NCBI GenBank assembly: GCA_963704455.1
Contig: OY969905.1
Coordinates: 3,224,001-3,288,000 of the forward strand
Direction: 5' to 3'
Origin: DASTCZ01 sp963704455
Lineage (GTDB): Bacteria > Acidobacteriota > Terriglobia > Acidiferrales > UBA7541
DNA length: 64,000 nt
Below the pieces are notes generated by a model that saw only the letters and a list, made by a program, of their open reading frames with translations, was not told the DNA's origin and ran no database searches. Position numbers and translations under genes: made by a program. Positions 15,734 to 23,744 of this stretch are shown here, in pieces (the first letter of the stretch is position 1; every line of letters starts with the position of its first letter).

Positions 15734-16999
15734 CTATTTTCTTCCGGCGCGCTTTTGGGCGATTACAAGGCCGCGCGGAGTGGGCAGCAGTAAAACGGAT
15801 ATCAAATTTTCCTGTTCGAGGCGAAGCGCGGCTTCGCGAACGACTTTCAGATGTGAGCTGGCATCATGCATGAGGATGATGCCATTGGGATTGACCTGCG
15901 GGAGGAAGCGGCGAACTTCTTTTTCACGGAGATCGAGGTCGCTGTCACTGAAGAGAATGTCAATCGTGCCCTCGATTTGCAACTCAAGGCTGGAGCCGAG
16001 ACGGCAATCAATCCATTCGGATAAACCGGATTCGTCAAAACGGCGCTTTGCGGCGGCATGGGTTTTGGGATCGAATTCGCAGGTGATTATGCGGCCGAAT
16101 CCATTTTGCTTCAGGCCTTCGGCGATCCAAAGCGTGCTGACGCCCATGAAGGTGCCGGTCTCGACGACGAGATTCGGCTTGACGGTGGTGACGAGCGTCT
16201 TGAGGAATTCGAGGACTTCGACTTCGGCGGTCATCGCGTCATACATGCGCCAGCGTTCAGGGTGAGGGCATTCGGGCGTGGGGGATTTGGATTCAGGCTG
16301 CTCGGTCAGGCCGCGCTGGGTGGCGTCGTTGAGGATGCGGTGTTCTTTGGAGAGCTTGTGAAAGCGGACCTTAAGGATTATGAAAAGCGCCATGCCCGAG
16401 AAAAAGCAGATGAGATTTGTGATTTGAGTGAGCGAGGGTGTGAGAATCGAATTGGTACCACTTTCAGATGATGACAACCCAAAGCGAATAAGCCCAGTAA
16501 ACGCAAGGAGAATTGAAAATAGCGCTCCGGGGGCTACGGGTTTGCCTGGTTTCTGACGAATACCGCGCGGAGTGATAACGGCGAGAAGCAGCCACAAGAT
16601 TCCAAATAATGGATAACCACGATCAATAAGTGCAAGGAACCCCATGGGGAGCGAAAGAACATCGAGAAGAACAAGATTGGGGAGATGGTAGTGTTCGGCA
16701 AATGCTGTAGCGACAAGGATTCCAGTAATGAGGCCGGCATAGTAATTTGCACCGGCTGAATGAAGCAAATATGAAATCGGATGGTTAGAGAAAGCCGAGG
16801 GAGATTCGAGAGCAGCGGCAATTTTTGCAACCACGATTCCGGAAATAATCACCATCGAAGAGATCGCTATCGGGTCGGCCGCGATGCGCCTGCGGATAAA
16901 TTCCTGCCGCACAAACAATTGGGCGACCGCCAAAAGCATTACTACGAGGATGCCGAATACGCCGGGCGAGAGTGTTGCCACCTGAGCAGTTGTAAACAT
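15734..16999 (-). CDS. Fusion: Lgt-like membrane domain plus SAM methyltransferase
   Basis: 421 residues from ATG 16999. Residues 1-225 hold about seven membrane helices; the YYAGLITGILVATAFAEHY region with a Leu-rich D-x-L-S-L-P segment after it recalls prolipoprotein diacylglyceryl transferase. The Lgt hallmark G-R-x-G/C-x-F-N motif is not visible. After a linker with an EPxxxSPTPECPHP stretch, residues about 255-421 form an O-methyltransferase fold with VVETGTFMGVSTLWIAEGL (motif I), CEFDPKTHAAAKRR and ILMHDASSH. The frame is open upstream of 16999 antisense to gatB, but no homology is seen there. Confidence 0.7.
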   Translation of the reverse strand: MFTTAQVATLSPGVFGILVVMLLAVAQLFVRQEFIRRRIAADPIAISSMVIISGIVVAKIAAALESPSAFSNHPISYLLHSAGANYYAGLITGILVATAFAEHYHLPNLVLLDVLSLPMGFLALIDRGYPLFGILWLLLAVITPRGIRQKPGKPVAPGALFSILLAFTGLIRFGLSSSESGTNSILTPSLTQITNLICFFSGMALFIILKVRFHKLSKEHRILNDATQRGLTEQPESKSPTPECPHPERWRMYDAMTAEVEVLEFLKTLVTTVKPNLVVETGTFMGVSTLWIAEGLKQNGFGRIITCEFDPKTHAAAKRRFDESGLSEWIDCRLGSSLELQIEGTIDILFSDSDLDLREKEVRRFLPQVNPNGIILMHDASSHLKVVREAALRLEQENLISVLLLPTPRGLVIAQKRAGRK

Positions 17000-17122
17000 T
17001 GAGAGATTTCGCGGCGCCAGTATACAGGAAGTGAAATTGGTGCGTAGAGCGGCGCGCGCGGCGCAAAGCAGGTGCGGGGCACGGAGATGGTCGCGGCGCG
17101 ATGCTATAATTTGGCGATAACA

Positions 17123-18610
17123 ATGTCTCCTGCGACTCACTCGGGATCGGCGACCGCGCCTGACGCGCTGGCGAAATACGAGCCGGTAATCGGGCTCGAG
17201 GTTCACGCGCAGCTTTTGACGGCGACGAAAGTGTTCTGCGGCTGCTCGACGCGGTTCGGCGCTCCGCCGAACACAAATACTTGCCCGGTGTGCCTGGGGC
17301 TGCCGGGAGCGCTGCCGGTGATGAACCGCCGTGCGCTGGAGCTGGCGGTGAAGGCGGCGCTGGCGCTGCACCTCGAATTGCGGCCGATGTCGCGATTTGC
17401 ACGGAAAAATTATTTCTATCCCGACCTGACGAAGGGCTACCAGATTTCGCAGTACGAGCTGCCGCTGGCGGAGCACGGGTGGCTGGAAATCGAATTGGAT
17501 GGCGCGAAGAAACGGATCGGGATTACGCGGCTGCACATGGAAGAGGACGCGGGGAAATCCATGCACGAGGGATTTCCGGAGTCGGCGACGAAGAGCTACA
17601 TTGATTTCAACCGCTGTGGGACGCCGCTGGTGGAAATTGTGTCCGAGCCGGACCTGCGCACGCCCGCGGAGGCGTATGCGTACCTGAATACGTTGAGGCA
17701 GGTGTTGCTCTACACGGAAGTGAGCGACTGCAACATGGAAGAGGGGTCGCTGCGATGCGACGCGAATGTGAGCGTGCGAGTGCGCGGCGCGGAGAAATTC
17801 GGGCAGAAGGTTGAAGTGAAAAACTTGAATTCGTTTCGCTATTTGCAGCGCGCGCTGGAATACGAAATACGACGGCAAGTGGAAGCTATCGAGTCGGGCG
17901 CACGGATCGAGCAGGAGACGCGGCTGTGGAATGTGTCCGCGGGACGGACGGAGGCGATGCGGTCGAAGGAATTCGCGCACGACTACAGGTATTTTCCGGA
18001 GCCGGACCTGCTTCCGGTGCGGGTGACGCCGGAGATGAAAGAAAAGATTCGCGGCGGAATGCCGGAACTGCCGGATGCGAGGCGCGCGAGGTTTGAATCG
18101 CAATATGGATTGAGCACGTATGACGCGGGCGTGCTGACGGATTCGCGGGCGCTGGCGGATTACTTTGAAGCAACCGCGAAGGCAGGGGCGCAACCAAAAG
18201 CAGCGGCGAATTGGATTTCGACCGAACTGTTGCGGCGGCTGAACGAAAGCGGCAAGGAAATTGGGGCGAGCCCGGTTGCACCGGGCGCGCTTGCTGCGCT
18301 GATTGCAGAGATCGAAGCCGGGCGAATTACCGCGGCGAGCGGGAAGAAAGTGTTTGCAGGAATGTTTGAATCAGGGCGGTCCGCGAAGGAGATCATCGCG
18401 ACGGATGGACTGGCAACGCTGAGCGATGCAGGCGAAATTGAGCGCGTGGCGCGCGAAATTATTGAGAAGAATCCCGACAATGTGGCGAAGTTCCGCGCGG
18501 GCAACGAAGGCGTGTTCAAGTTTTTTGTGGGGCAGGTAATGCGCGCGACGCGGGGGCAGGCGGACCCCCAAGCCGTGAATGACACTTTGCGGCGACTGCT
18601 TGCGTCTTAA
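17123..18610 (+). CDS. gatB: Aspartyl/glutamyl-tRNA(Asn/Gln) amidotransferase subunit B
   Basis: 495 residues from ATG 17123. An upstream in-frame ATG at 17072 would add 17 unconserved residues. The opening YEPVIGLEVHAQL, CPVCLGLPGALPV, the kinase-like core FYPDLTKGYQISQYELPL, and C-terminal GatB_Yqey-domain segments (GKKVFAGMFESGRS, NPDNVAKFRAGNEGV) are all present. GatB phosphorylates the mischarged Glu or Asp before amide transfer. gatA and gatC are not in this window. A 26-bp gap separates it from the peroxiredoxin gene, which is probably cotranscribed. Confidence 0.95.
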   Translation: MSPATHSGSATAPDALAKYEPVIGLEVHAQLLTATKVFCGCSTRFGAPPNTNTCPVCLGLPGALPVMNRRALELAVKAALALHLELRPMSRFARKNYFYPDLTKGYQISQYELPLAEHGWLEIELDGAKKRIGITRLHMEEDAGKSMHEGFPESATKSYIDFNRCGTPLVEIVSEPDLRTPAEAYAYLNTLRQVLLYTEVSDCNMEEGSLRCDANVSVRVRGAEKFGQKVEVKNLNSFRYLQRALEYEIRRQVEAIESGARIEQETRLWNVSAGRTEAMRSKEFAHDYRYFPEPDLLPVRVTPEMKEKIRGGMPELPDARRARFESQYGLSTYDAGVLTDSRALADYFEATAKAGAQPKAAANWISTELLRRLNESGKEIGASPVAPGALAALIAEIEAGRITAASGKKVFAGMFESGRSAKEIIATDGLATLSDAGEIERVAREIIEKNPDNVAKFRAGNEGVFKFFVGQVMRATRGQADPQAVNDTLRRLLAS

Positions 18611-18636
18611 TCAGAGTGGACAAATCAAAGGGAACC

Positions 18637-19125
18637 ATGGCGACACTGAAAGTTGGAGACAAAGCGCCGGATTTCAAGCTGCAGGCCGATGACGGCAGCG
18701 AGGTTTCGCTGGCGGAGCTGCGCGGCAAGCGCGTAGTGCTCTATTTTTTTCCCAAGGCGCTCACGCCGGGCTGAACAACCGAAGCGTCCGAGTTTCGCGA
18801 CGCAATGAAAGAGTTCGACAAATTGAACACTGTGATCCTGGGCGTCAGCGCGGATCCGGTGGCGATGCAGGCGAAATTCAAAGAGCGCTATAAGCTGAAC
18901 TTTCCTTTGCTGAGCGATCCGGATTTCAAAACGATTGAAGCGTACAATGCGCGGCGGATGAAGAGCTTCCTAGGCAGGTCATTCCTGGGAATTGTGCGGA
19001 GCAGCGCGCTCGTTGGGCCAGACGGACGCATTGAACGGCTGTGGCCGGGAGCGAAAGCAAAGGGACATGCGGCGGAAGTGCTGGCGGCGGTGAAAGAACT
19101 GGCGGGAACACCGGCGCGGTCATAA
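18637..19125 (+). CDS. bcp: Bcp-type peroxiredoxin, predicted selenoprotein (UGA = Sec46)
   Basis: 162 residues if the single in-frame TGA at 18772-18774 is read as selenocysteine. The frame from ATG 18637 gives a typical Bcp/PrxQ start (KVGDKAPDFKL) and FFPKALTPG, then the UGA, then TTEASEFRD. UGA therefore sits exactly at the peroxidatic cysteine of the T-P-G-C-T motif. Homology continues without interruption to VKELAGTPARS. The C-terminal half is fully conserved (LSDPDFKTIEAYN, RSSALVGPDGRIERLW). The usual resolving cysteine five residues on is Ser. A hairpin follows the UGA (18784-18803), and selB lies at 58979-60886. The alternative, a nonsense mutation, is less likely given the exact position and intact remainder. 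Confidence 0.88.
18784..18803 (+). promoter_or_regulatory. Predicted bacterial SECIS hairpin inside bcp
   Basis: GCGTC (18784-18788) pairs with GACGC (18799-18803); CGA (18789-18791) pairs with TCG (18795-18797). One C (18798) is bulged and the apical loop is GTT (18792-18794). Seventeen nucleotides separate the UGA from the loop. A G at the first loop position and this distance fit published bacterial SECIS rules (a short apical loop with a G at one of its first two positions, about 16-37 nt downstream of UGA). Confidence 0.65.
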
Positions 19126-20004
19126 TGTGGCGCGGAAGCGTCCGCCAGGTTCGGGCGCAATTAGCAGGTTGTCAATCAACCGCGTGGGCTGCGAAACCCC
19201 AACGTATGCGGCGACGAGCAGGAGTGATTTTTCGCTGAGTTTTGCGACGGGCTCGAAAGTCTCCTCGTTCACCAATTCCAGATAATCCGGGCGGATGGAT
19301 GGCTGGGAATTCAGAACACCCCGGACTTTTTCGATTAGCGCGCTCGAGTTTTTCTCTCCTGCTTGAACGGCAGCGGCGGCGGCGGCGAGGCCACGGGAAA
19401 GCGCCGTGGCGGCGCGGCGGTCTTCTGCATTGAGATAGACATTCCGGGAGGACATTGCGAGGCCATCCGGTTCGCGAACGATGGGTCCGACACGGATTTC
19501 CGCGTCAAGATTCAAGTCGCGCGCCATTTGCCGAAGGATGCGGGCCTGCTGCGCATCTTTGCGCCCGAAAAATGCAGCATGGGGATGAATAATTTCGAGC
19601 AGCTTTGCAACGACGGTAGCGACGCCGCGAAAATGGCCGGGGCGGGTTTTTCCTTCGAGGAGATCGCTCAGTCCTTCCACATCAACATAGGTCCGGAATC
19701 CAGCCGGATAAATTTCGGACGCCTCGGGGATGAAAAGAAAATCCACGCCGAGCGAATCGAGAAGCGCGGCGTCTTTTTCGATTTGGCGAGGGTACCTGGC
19801 GAGATCTTCCTGCGGTCCGAATTGCGCCGGGTTGACGAAAATGGAGACCACGACGGGCCGGTGCTCCGCCATCGCGGCGCGGACGAGCGAGAGGTGGCCT
19901 TCGTGCAGGGCGCCCATCGTCGGCACTAAACCGATTTGCTGACCCCGATCGCGCGCGGCGCGCGAAGCCTGCTTCATCCATTCCACAGTGCGAATAATTT
20001 CCAT
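19120..20004 (-). CDS. panC: Pantoate--beta-alanine ligase
   Basis: 294 residues. The nucleotidyltransferase motif HEGH is in MGALHEGHLSL (residues 34-37). Other family segments are SIFVNPAQFGPQEDLARYPR, a GVATVVAKLLEIIHPHAAFFGRKDAQQ region and MSSRNVYL (the KMSKS equivalent). It makes pantothenate from pantoate and beta-alanine using ATP. It is third in a minus-strand unit panB-DinB-panC and overlaps the convergent peroxiredoxin gene by 6 bp at the 3' ends. Confidence 0.95.
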   Translation of the reverse strand: MEIIRTVEWMKQASRAARDRGQQIGLVPTMGALHEGHLSLVRAAMAEHRPVVVSIFVNPAQFGPQEDLARYPRQIEKDAALLDSLGVDFLFIPEASEIYPAGFRTYVDVEGLSDLLEGKTRPGHFRGVATVVAKLLEIIHPHAAFFGRKDAQQARILRQMARDLNLDAEIRVGPIVREPDGLAMSSRNVYLNAEDRRAATALSRGLAAAAAAVQAGEKNSSALIEKVRGVLNSQPSIRPDYLELVNEETFEPVAKLSEKSLLLVAAYVGVSQPTRLIDNLLIAPEPGGRFRATL

Positions 20005-20023
20005 AGGGGTGAGGACGCCGCGA

Positions 20024-20533
20024 TCAGGAGACCGGCTGGCCGGAGCGCTCGCGGTAAAACGCGATGAGGTCGCTCGATTTCGGCGTGGCGCCCAATTGAC
20101 GGAGAAGCGTGGTCACCTGCCCGCGATGATAGGTGCTGTGATTGACGAGGTGCTGCATGACTTCCCAGAGCGAGTGGCGATAGAGGATGCCCTTCGTATT
20201 CCGGAACTCGATGATGCGTGCAAGATCCTGCTGTGAAAGATTCTTCAGATAAATCGAGGTGTCACTTTCGATCTGCTTCCAGCGCTCGCGGATGTGTGAA
20301 AGGTCAGGATAATTCTCGGCTTTGGGAAACGAGGAAGGCGCGCGGCCCTGCCAGCGCTCGAGATAGAGCCACTCGACATCCATAATATGCGCGACGGTGT
20401 TGCGGACGGAGCCGAAGCTGCCGCCGAGCGGTTCGAGGAACTGCTCTGAGTTGAGCGCATCGCAACCCTCGAGAGTGCGGTGATTCGCCCATGCGTTGTA
20501 ATCGAAAAGACTGCGGACGTTTTCGAGATCCAT
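20024..20533 (-). CDS. DinB-family protein
   Basis: 169 residues from ATG 20533 with an AGAGGGAGC Shine-Dalgarno. It has the four-helix DinB/YfiT fold pattern: an N-terminal FDYNAWANHRTLEG, HIMDVEWLYLERW, and HLVNHSTYHRGQVTTLLRQLG. The three metal-ligand histidines are in place (in the HIMD, HLVNHSTYH segments). Such proteins are putative metal-dependent thiol transferases or hydrolases. It sits between panB and panC in one operon; any connection to pantothenate is unproven. Confidence 0.85.
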   Translation of the reverse strand: MDLENVRSLFDYNAWANHRTLEGCDALNSEQFLEPLGGSFGSVRNTVAHIMDVEWLYLERWQGRAPSSFPKAENYPDLSHIRERWKQIESDTSIYLKNLSQQDLARIIEFRNTKGILYRHSLWEVMQHLVNHSTYHRGQVTTLLRQLGATPKSSDLIAFYRERSGQPVS

Positions 20534-20591
20534 GCTCCCTCTCAAGAAATCAGTGTGGCGATCCGGCGTCCCGCGCAATTGCTTCAGACAA

Positions 20592-21476
20592 CTAGCCCTT
20601 CGATGTTTTGTGCGCGCCCGCTTCGGCGGGAAGATGAAACGATTCCGCGTCCGACGGGAAGCGGCCCGCGCGCACGTCGTCACAATATTCGCGCGCGGCG
20701 CGCTTTATCTCTTCGCCGAGATCAGCGTAGCGGCGCGCGAAGCGCGGCGCGGGGCCGGCGGTGAGGCCGAGCACGTCATGAATCACGAGCACCTGGCCAT
20801 CGCAATCCGGGCCCGCACCGATGCCGATTGTTGGGATGCGAAGCTCGCGAGTGATTGTGGCCGCGAGTTCCCGCGGAACGGATTCAAGCACGACAGAAAA
20901 TGCACCCGCCGCTTCGACAGCGCGAGCGTCGCGGAGCAATTGCTCCGCTGCTTCCGGCGTGCGCCCTTGCACGCGGAATCCTCCGAGCGCGTTAAAGGAC
21001 TGCGGCGTCAGGCCGACGTGTCCCATGACGGGAATCTCCGCTTCCACCATGCGCGAGATCAATTCGAGACGCCGCTCGCCGCCTTCGACCTTCACTGCTT
21101 CGGCGCCGCCTTCTTTCACAAACCGCAGTGCGTTTGTGACGCCGTCGGTCACGCTGATGTGGTAACTGCCGTAGGGCATGTCCGCGACGAGCAACGCGCG
21201 GTGCACGCCGCGGCGCACGGCGCGCGTGTGATGGAGCATTTCATCGAGCGTGACGGGCAGCGTGGTGTCATAGCCGAGCACGACCATGCCGAGCGAATCG
21301 CCGACAAGGATGATGTCCACGCCGGAGTCATCGAGCAGACGCGCCGTGGGGAAGTCGTAAGCAGTCAAACAGGTGATGCGTTGCTGAAGGGAAACCGCGT
21401 GGCCAAGTTGCCGCTTGCGGCCCAAGATGTCGGGCACGGTAATTTTACCGTTGCCCGCAGGGGGCGTAGCGCTCAT
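20592..21476 (-). CDS. panB: 3-methyl-2-oxobutanoate hydroxymethyltransferase
   Basis: 294 residues from ATG 21476. It carries the family stretches ITCLTAYDFPTARLLDDSGVD, VGDSLGMVVLGYDTTLPVT (metal-binding Asp60), MPYGSYH, AVKVEGG and GHVGLTPQ. It adds a hydroxymethyl group from methylene-tetrahydrofolate to ketoisovalerate, the first step to pantothenate. The frame stays open far upstream, but that portion is antisense to accC and has no homology. panC is two genes downstream. Confidence 0.95.
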   Translation of the reverse strand: MSATPPAGNGKITVPDILGRKRQLGHAVSLQQRITCLTAYDFPTARLLDDSGVDIILVGDSLGMVVLGYDTTLPVTLDEMLHHTRAVRRGVHRALLVADMPYGSYHISVTDGVTNALRFVKEGGAEAVKVEGGERRLELISRMVEAEIPVMGHVGLTPQSFNALGGFRVQGRTPEAAEQLLRDARAVEAAGAFSVVLESVPRELAATITRELRIPTIGIGAGPDCDGQVLVIHDVLGLTAGPAPRFARRYADLGEEIKRAAREYCDDVRAGRFPSDAESFHLPAEAGAHKTSKG

Positions 21477-21635
21477 GTTGTCCTCCGGTGCCGCTCCCCG
21501 AAGGGATGCAGCCCATACAGAGATTCTAGCAAATTCGGACCGAATCGGGCGGCTTTTCCTGTGCCGGGTGTGACCAACAAATCTCGCGGCAGGCAGGCCT
21601 GAAGGCGCGTGATAGAATGCCGCGCAGTTCGAGAA

Positions 21636-23183
21636 ATGTTCAAGAAAATCCTCATCGCCAATCGCGGAGAGATCGCCGTGCGCGTGCTGCGGGCCTGCCA
21701 CGAGATGGGTATCCGCGGCGTGGCTGTGTTCAGCGAAGCGGACCGCGCGAGCCTGCACGTCCGGCTTGCCGACGAAGCCTATGCAATTGGGCCCGCGCCT
21801 TCGCGCGAAAGCTATCTGCGAATTGACAAGTTGATGGACGTTGCGCGGCGCGCCGGTTGCGATGCGTTGCATCCGGGCTACGGGTTTCTCGCGGAAAATC
21901 CGGAGCTGCCGCGGGCGTGCAAGAAGGCGGGAATCACGTTTATCGGGCCGGCGCCCGAAGCGATGGAAAAGCTCGGCTCGAAAACAGCGGCGCGGCAGCT
22001 CGCGCAAAAGGCGGGAGTGCAAACGGTGCCGGGGTCGATGGAGCCGATTGCGCGCGTGGACGATGCGCGGCGAATTGCGGAGGAGACCGTCTATCCGGTG
22101 ATGCTCAAGGCCGTGGCGGGCGGCGGTGGCAAGGGAATGCGTTTCATCCGCGGCGCGGGAGAACTTGAAGCGGCGTGGAGGGACGCAGGCTCCGAAGCGC
22201 AAAACGCCTTCGGCGATGCGCGGCTCTACATCGAGAAATACATCGAACATCCGCGGCACATTGAAATGCAAATCCTGGGTGACTTGCACGGCAATCTTTT
22301 TTACCTGGGCGAGCGCGAATGTTCCGTGCAACGGCGGCACCAGAAGGTAATCGAAGAAGCGCCCTCGCCGATCATGACTCCGGACCTTCGACGCAGGATG
22401 GGGCGCGCGGCTGTTGCATTGGCGCGAGAGGCGGGTTACACGAACGCCGGCACGGTTGAGTTCTTGGTGGATGCAGCGAACGATTTTTATTTTCTTGAGG
22501 TGAATACGCGGCTGCAGGTGGAGCATCCGGTAACGGAGGCGGTGAGCGGTCTTGATCTGGTGAAACTCCAGATCCGGATTGCCACCGGCGAGCGCATTGA
22601 ATTTGCATGGCAGGAACTGACGCCGCGCGGGCATGCCATCGAATGCCGCATTTACGCGGAAGACCCAGACAATAATTTCTTTCCGTCGCCGGGGAAAATT
22701 CTGGCGCGGCGCGTGCCCTCCGGACCGGGCGTGCGAATGGATGAAGGAGTCTATCCGGGCTGGACGGTGCCGATGGATTACGATCCGCTGCTCGGAAAAT
22801 TGATTGTGTGGGCGAACCATCGCGGCGAAGCGATTGCGCGGATGAGCCGCGCGCTGGACGAATACTACGTGAGCGGGATTCAGACGAACGTGGACCTGTT
22901 CCGGCGCATCATTGCGGACCCGGAATTTGTGCACGGGGAATTCCACACGCGTTGGCTGGACGAATGGCTCAGCAAAAGGGCCGCGCAGAGCCGGAGTGTG
23001 GCGGCCACTGAAGAATATTTGGCGGCGCGCGACGCAGCTCTCGCCGGAGCGCTGGCCTGGCATATGGCGCGCTTTGAAAAATCCCATGCGAATGGCGCGC
23101 AAGCGAGCGGGTCCGGTCCAACGGAGTCGCGCTGGAAGCAAGAGGGGCGGCGTGATCTGGTGGAACGGTTTCCAGAGAGATGA
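21636..23183 (+). CDS. accC: Biotin carboxylase / acyl-CoA carboxylase alpha subunit
   Basis: 515 residues from ATG 21636 (FKKILIANRGEIAVRVLRAC). ATP-grasp features: GYGFLAENPE, the Gly-rich loop AGGGGKGMR (161-169), HIEMQILGD, ERECSVQRRHQKV, EVNTRLQVEHPVTE. The length exceeds AccC (about 450) by a C-terminal extension of about 60 residues (from about 455), rich in Ala/Arg/Glu. It carboxylates biotin on the carrier protein encoded just downstream (8-bp gap). The separate carrier gene and lack of a carboxyltransferase nearby suggest a propionyl- or acetyl-CoA carboxylase whose beta subunit is elsewhere. Confidence 0.92.
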   Translation: MFKKILIANRGEIAVRVLRACHEMGIRGVAVFSEADRASLHVRLADEAYAIGPAPSRESYLRIDKLMDVARRAGCDALHPGYGFLAENPELPRACKKAGITFIGPAPEAMEKLGSKTAARQLAQKAGVQTVPGSMEPIARVDDARRIAEETVYPVMLKAVAGGGGKGMRFIRGAGELEAAWRDAGSEAQNAFGDARLYIEKYIEHPRHIEMQILGDLHGNLFYLGERECSVQRRHQKVIEEAPSPIMTPDLRRRMGRAAVALAREAGYTNAGTVEFLVDAANDFYFLEVNTRLQVEHPVTEAVSGLDLVKLQIRIATGERIEFAWQELTPRGHAIECRIYAEDPDNNFFPSPGKILARRVPSGPGVRMDEGVYPGWTVPMDYDPLLGKLIVWANHRGEAIARMSRALDEYYVSGIQTNVDLFRRIIADPEFVHGEFHTRWLDEWLSKRAAQSRSVAATEEYLAARDAALAGALAWHMARFEKSHANGAQASGSGPTESRWKQEGRRDLVERFPER

Positions 23184-23190
23184 GCGGGCA

Positions 23191-23727
23191 ATGAAGCTCC
23201 ATGTTCGATTTGCGGACGCGCAACCCGGCGATTTGCGGCCGATTGCGAAGAAAATATCCGCGGAGACAATTGAGGTCATATGCGATGGCAGCCGCTTCAA
23301 CATAACGCACGCCGGCCGCGCGATCGAAGCCGATGTCGTTGAAGTTGCGGCCAACACTTTTTCCGTTCTCGTTTCCGGGAACGCTTATGAAGTGCGCGTT
23401 GAGCCCGCACCGGGCGGCATGCGCATTCACGCGGGCGCGCGCGAATTCCGCGCTGAAATTGAAGACCCGCGCGCGTGGCGAGGGCGGCATGGCGGGACTT
23501 TGGAAGCAGAAGGACGGCAGGAAATCCTCGCGCCGATGCCGGGGAAAGTCGTGCGCTTGCTGGTTACACAGGGCCAAAAAGTGGAGGCGAACCAGGGATT
23601 GATGGTGGTTGAGGCAATGAAAATGCAAAACGAAATTCGTTCGCCGAAGAGCGGCGTGGTGGAAAGAATTGTTGTCGTGGAAGGTCAGGCCGTCAACGCG
23701 GGGGAGCCGCTTGCAATCGTCGCGTGA
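23191..23727 (+). CDS. Biotin carboxyl carrier domain protein
   Basis: 178 residues. The C-terminal biotinyl domain contains VEAMKMQNE, with the biotinylated lysine at 144, preceded by LAPMPGKVVRLLV. The first 100 residues are a less conserved domain like the linker/BT domain found in propionyl- or acetyl-CoA carboxylase alpha subunits, suggesting the gene split from a longer fused subunit. It follows accC by 7 bp. The carboxylase pair is flanked downstream by a convergent lipoprotein gene. Confidence 0.9.
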   Translation: MKLHVRFADAQPGDLRPIAKKISAETIEVICDGSRFNITHAGRAIEADVVEVAANTFSVLVSGNAYEVRVEPAPGGMRIHAGAREFRAEIEDPRAWRGRHGGTLEAEGRQEILAPMPGKVVRLLVTQGQKVEANQGLMVVEAMKMQNEIRSPKSGVVERIVVVEGQAVNAGEPLAIVA

Positions 23728-23744
23728 AACTCATCGAAGGAAAC

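Noticed and set aside
18637..18774. bcp as a simple pseudogene with a nonsense mutation
   Set aside because: The stop is precisely at the catalytic Cys codon, the remainder is conserved, a SECIS-like hairpin follows and selB is present. It remains the formal alternative.
21477..23357. Long open frame extending panB upstream on the minus strand
   Set aside because: It is antisense to accC/biotin carrier genes, shows Arg/His-rich low-complexity translation and no homology; a by-product of GC-rich codon use.
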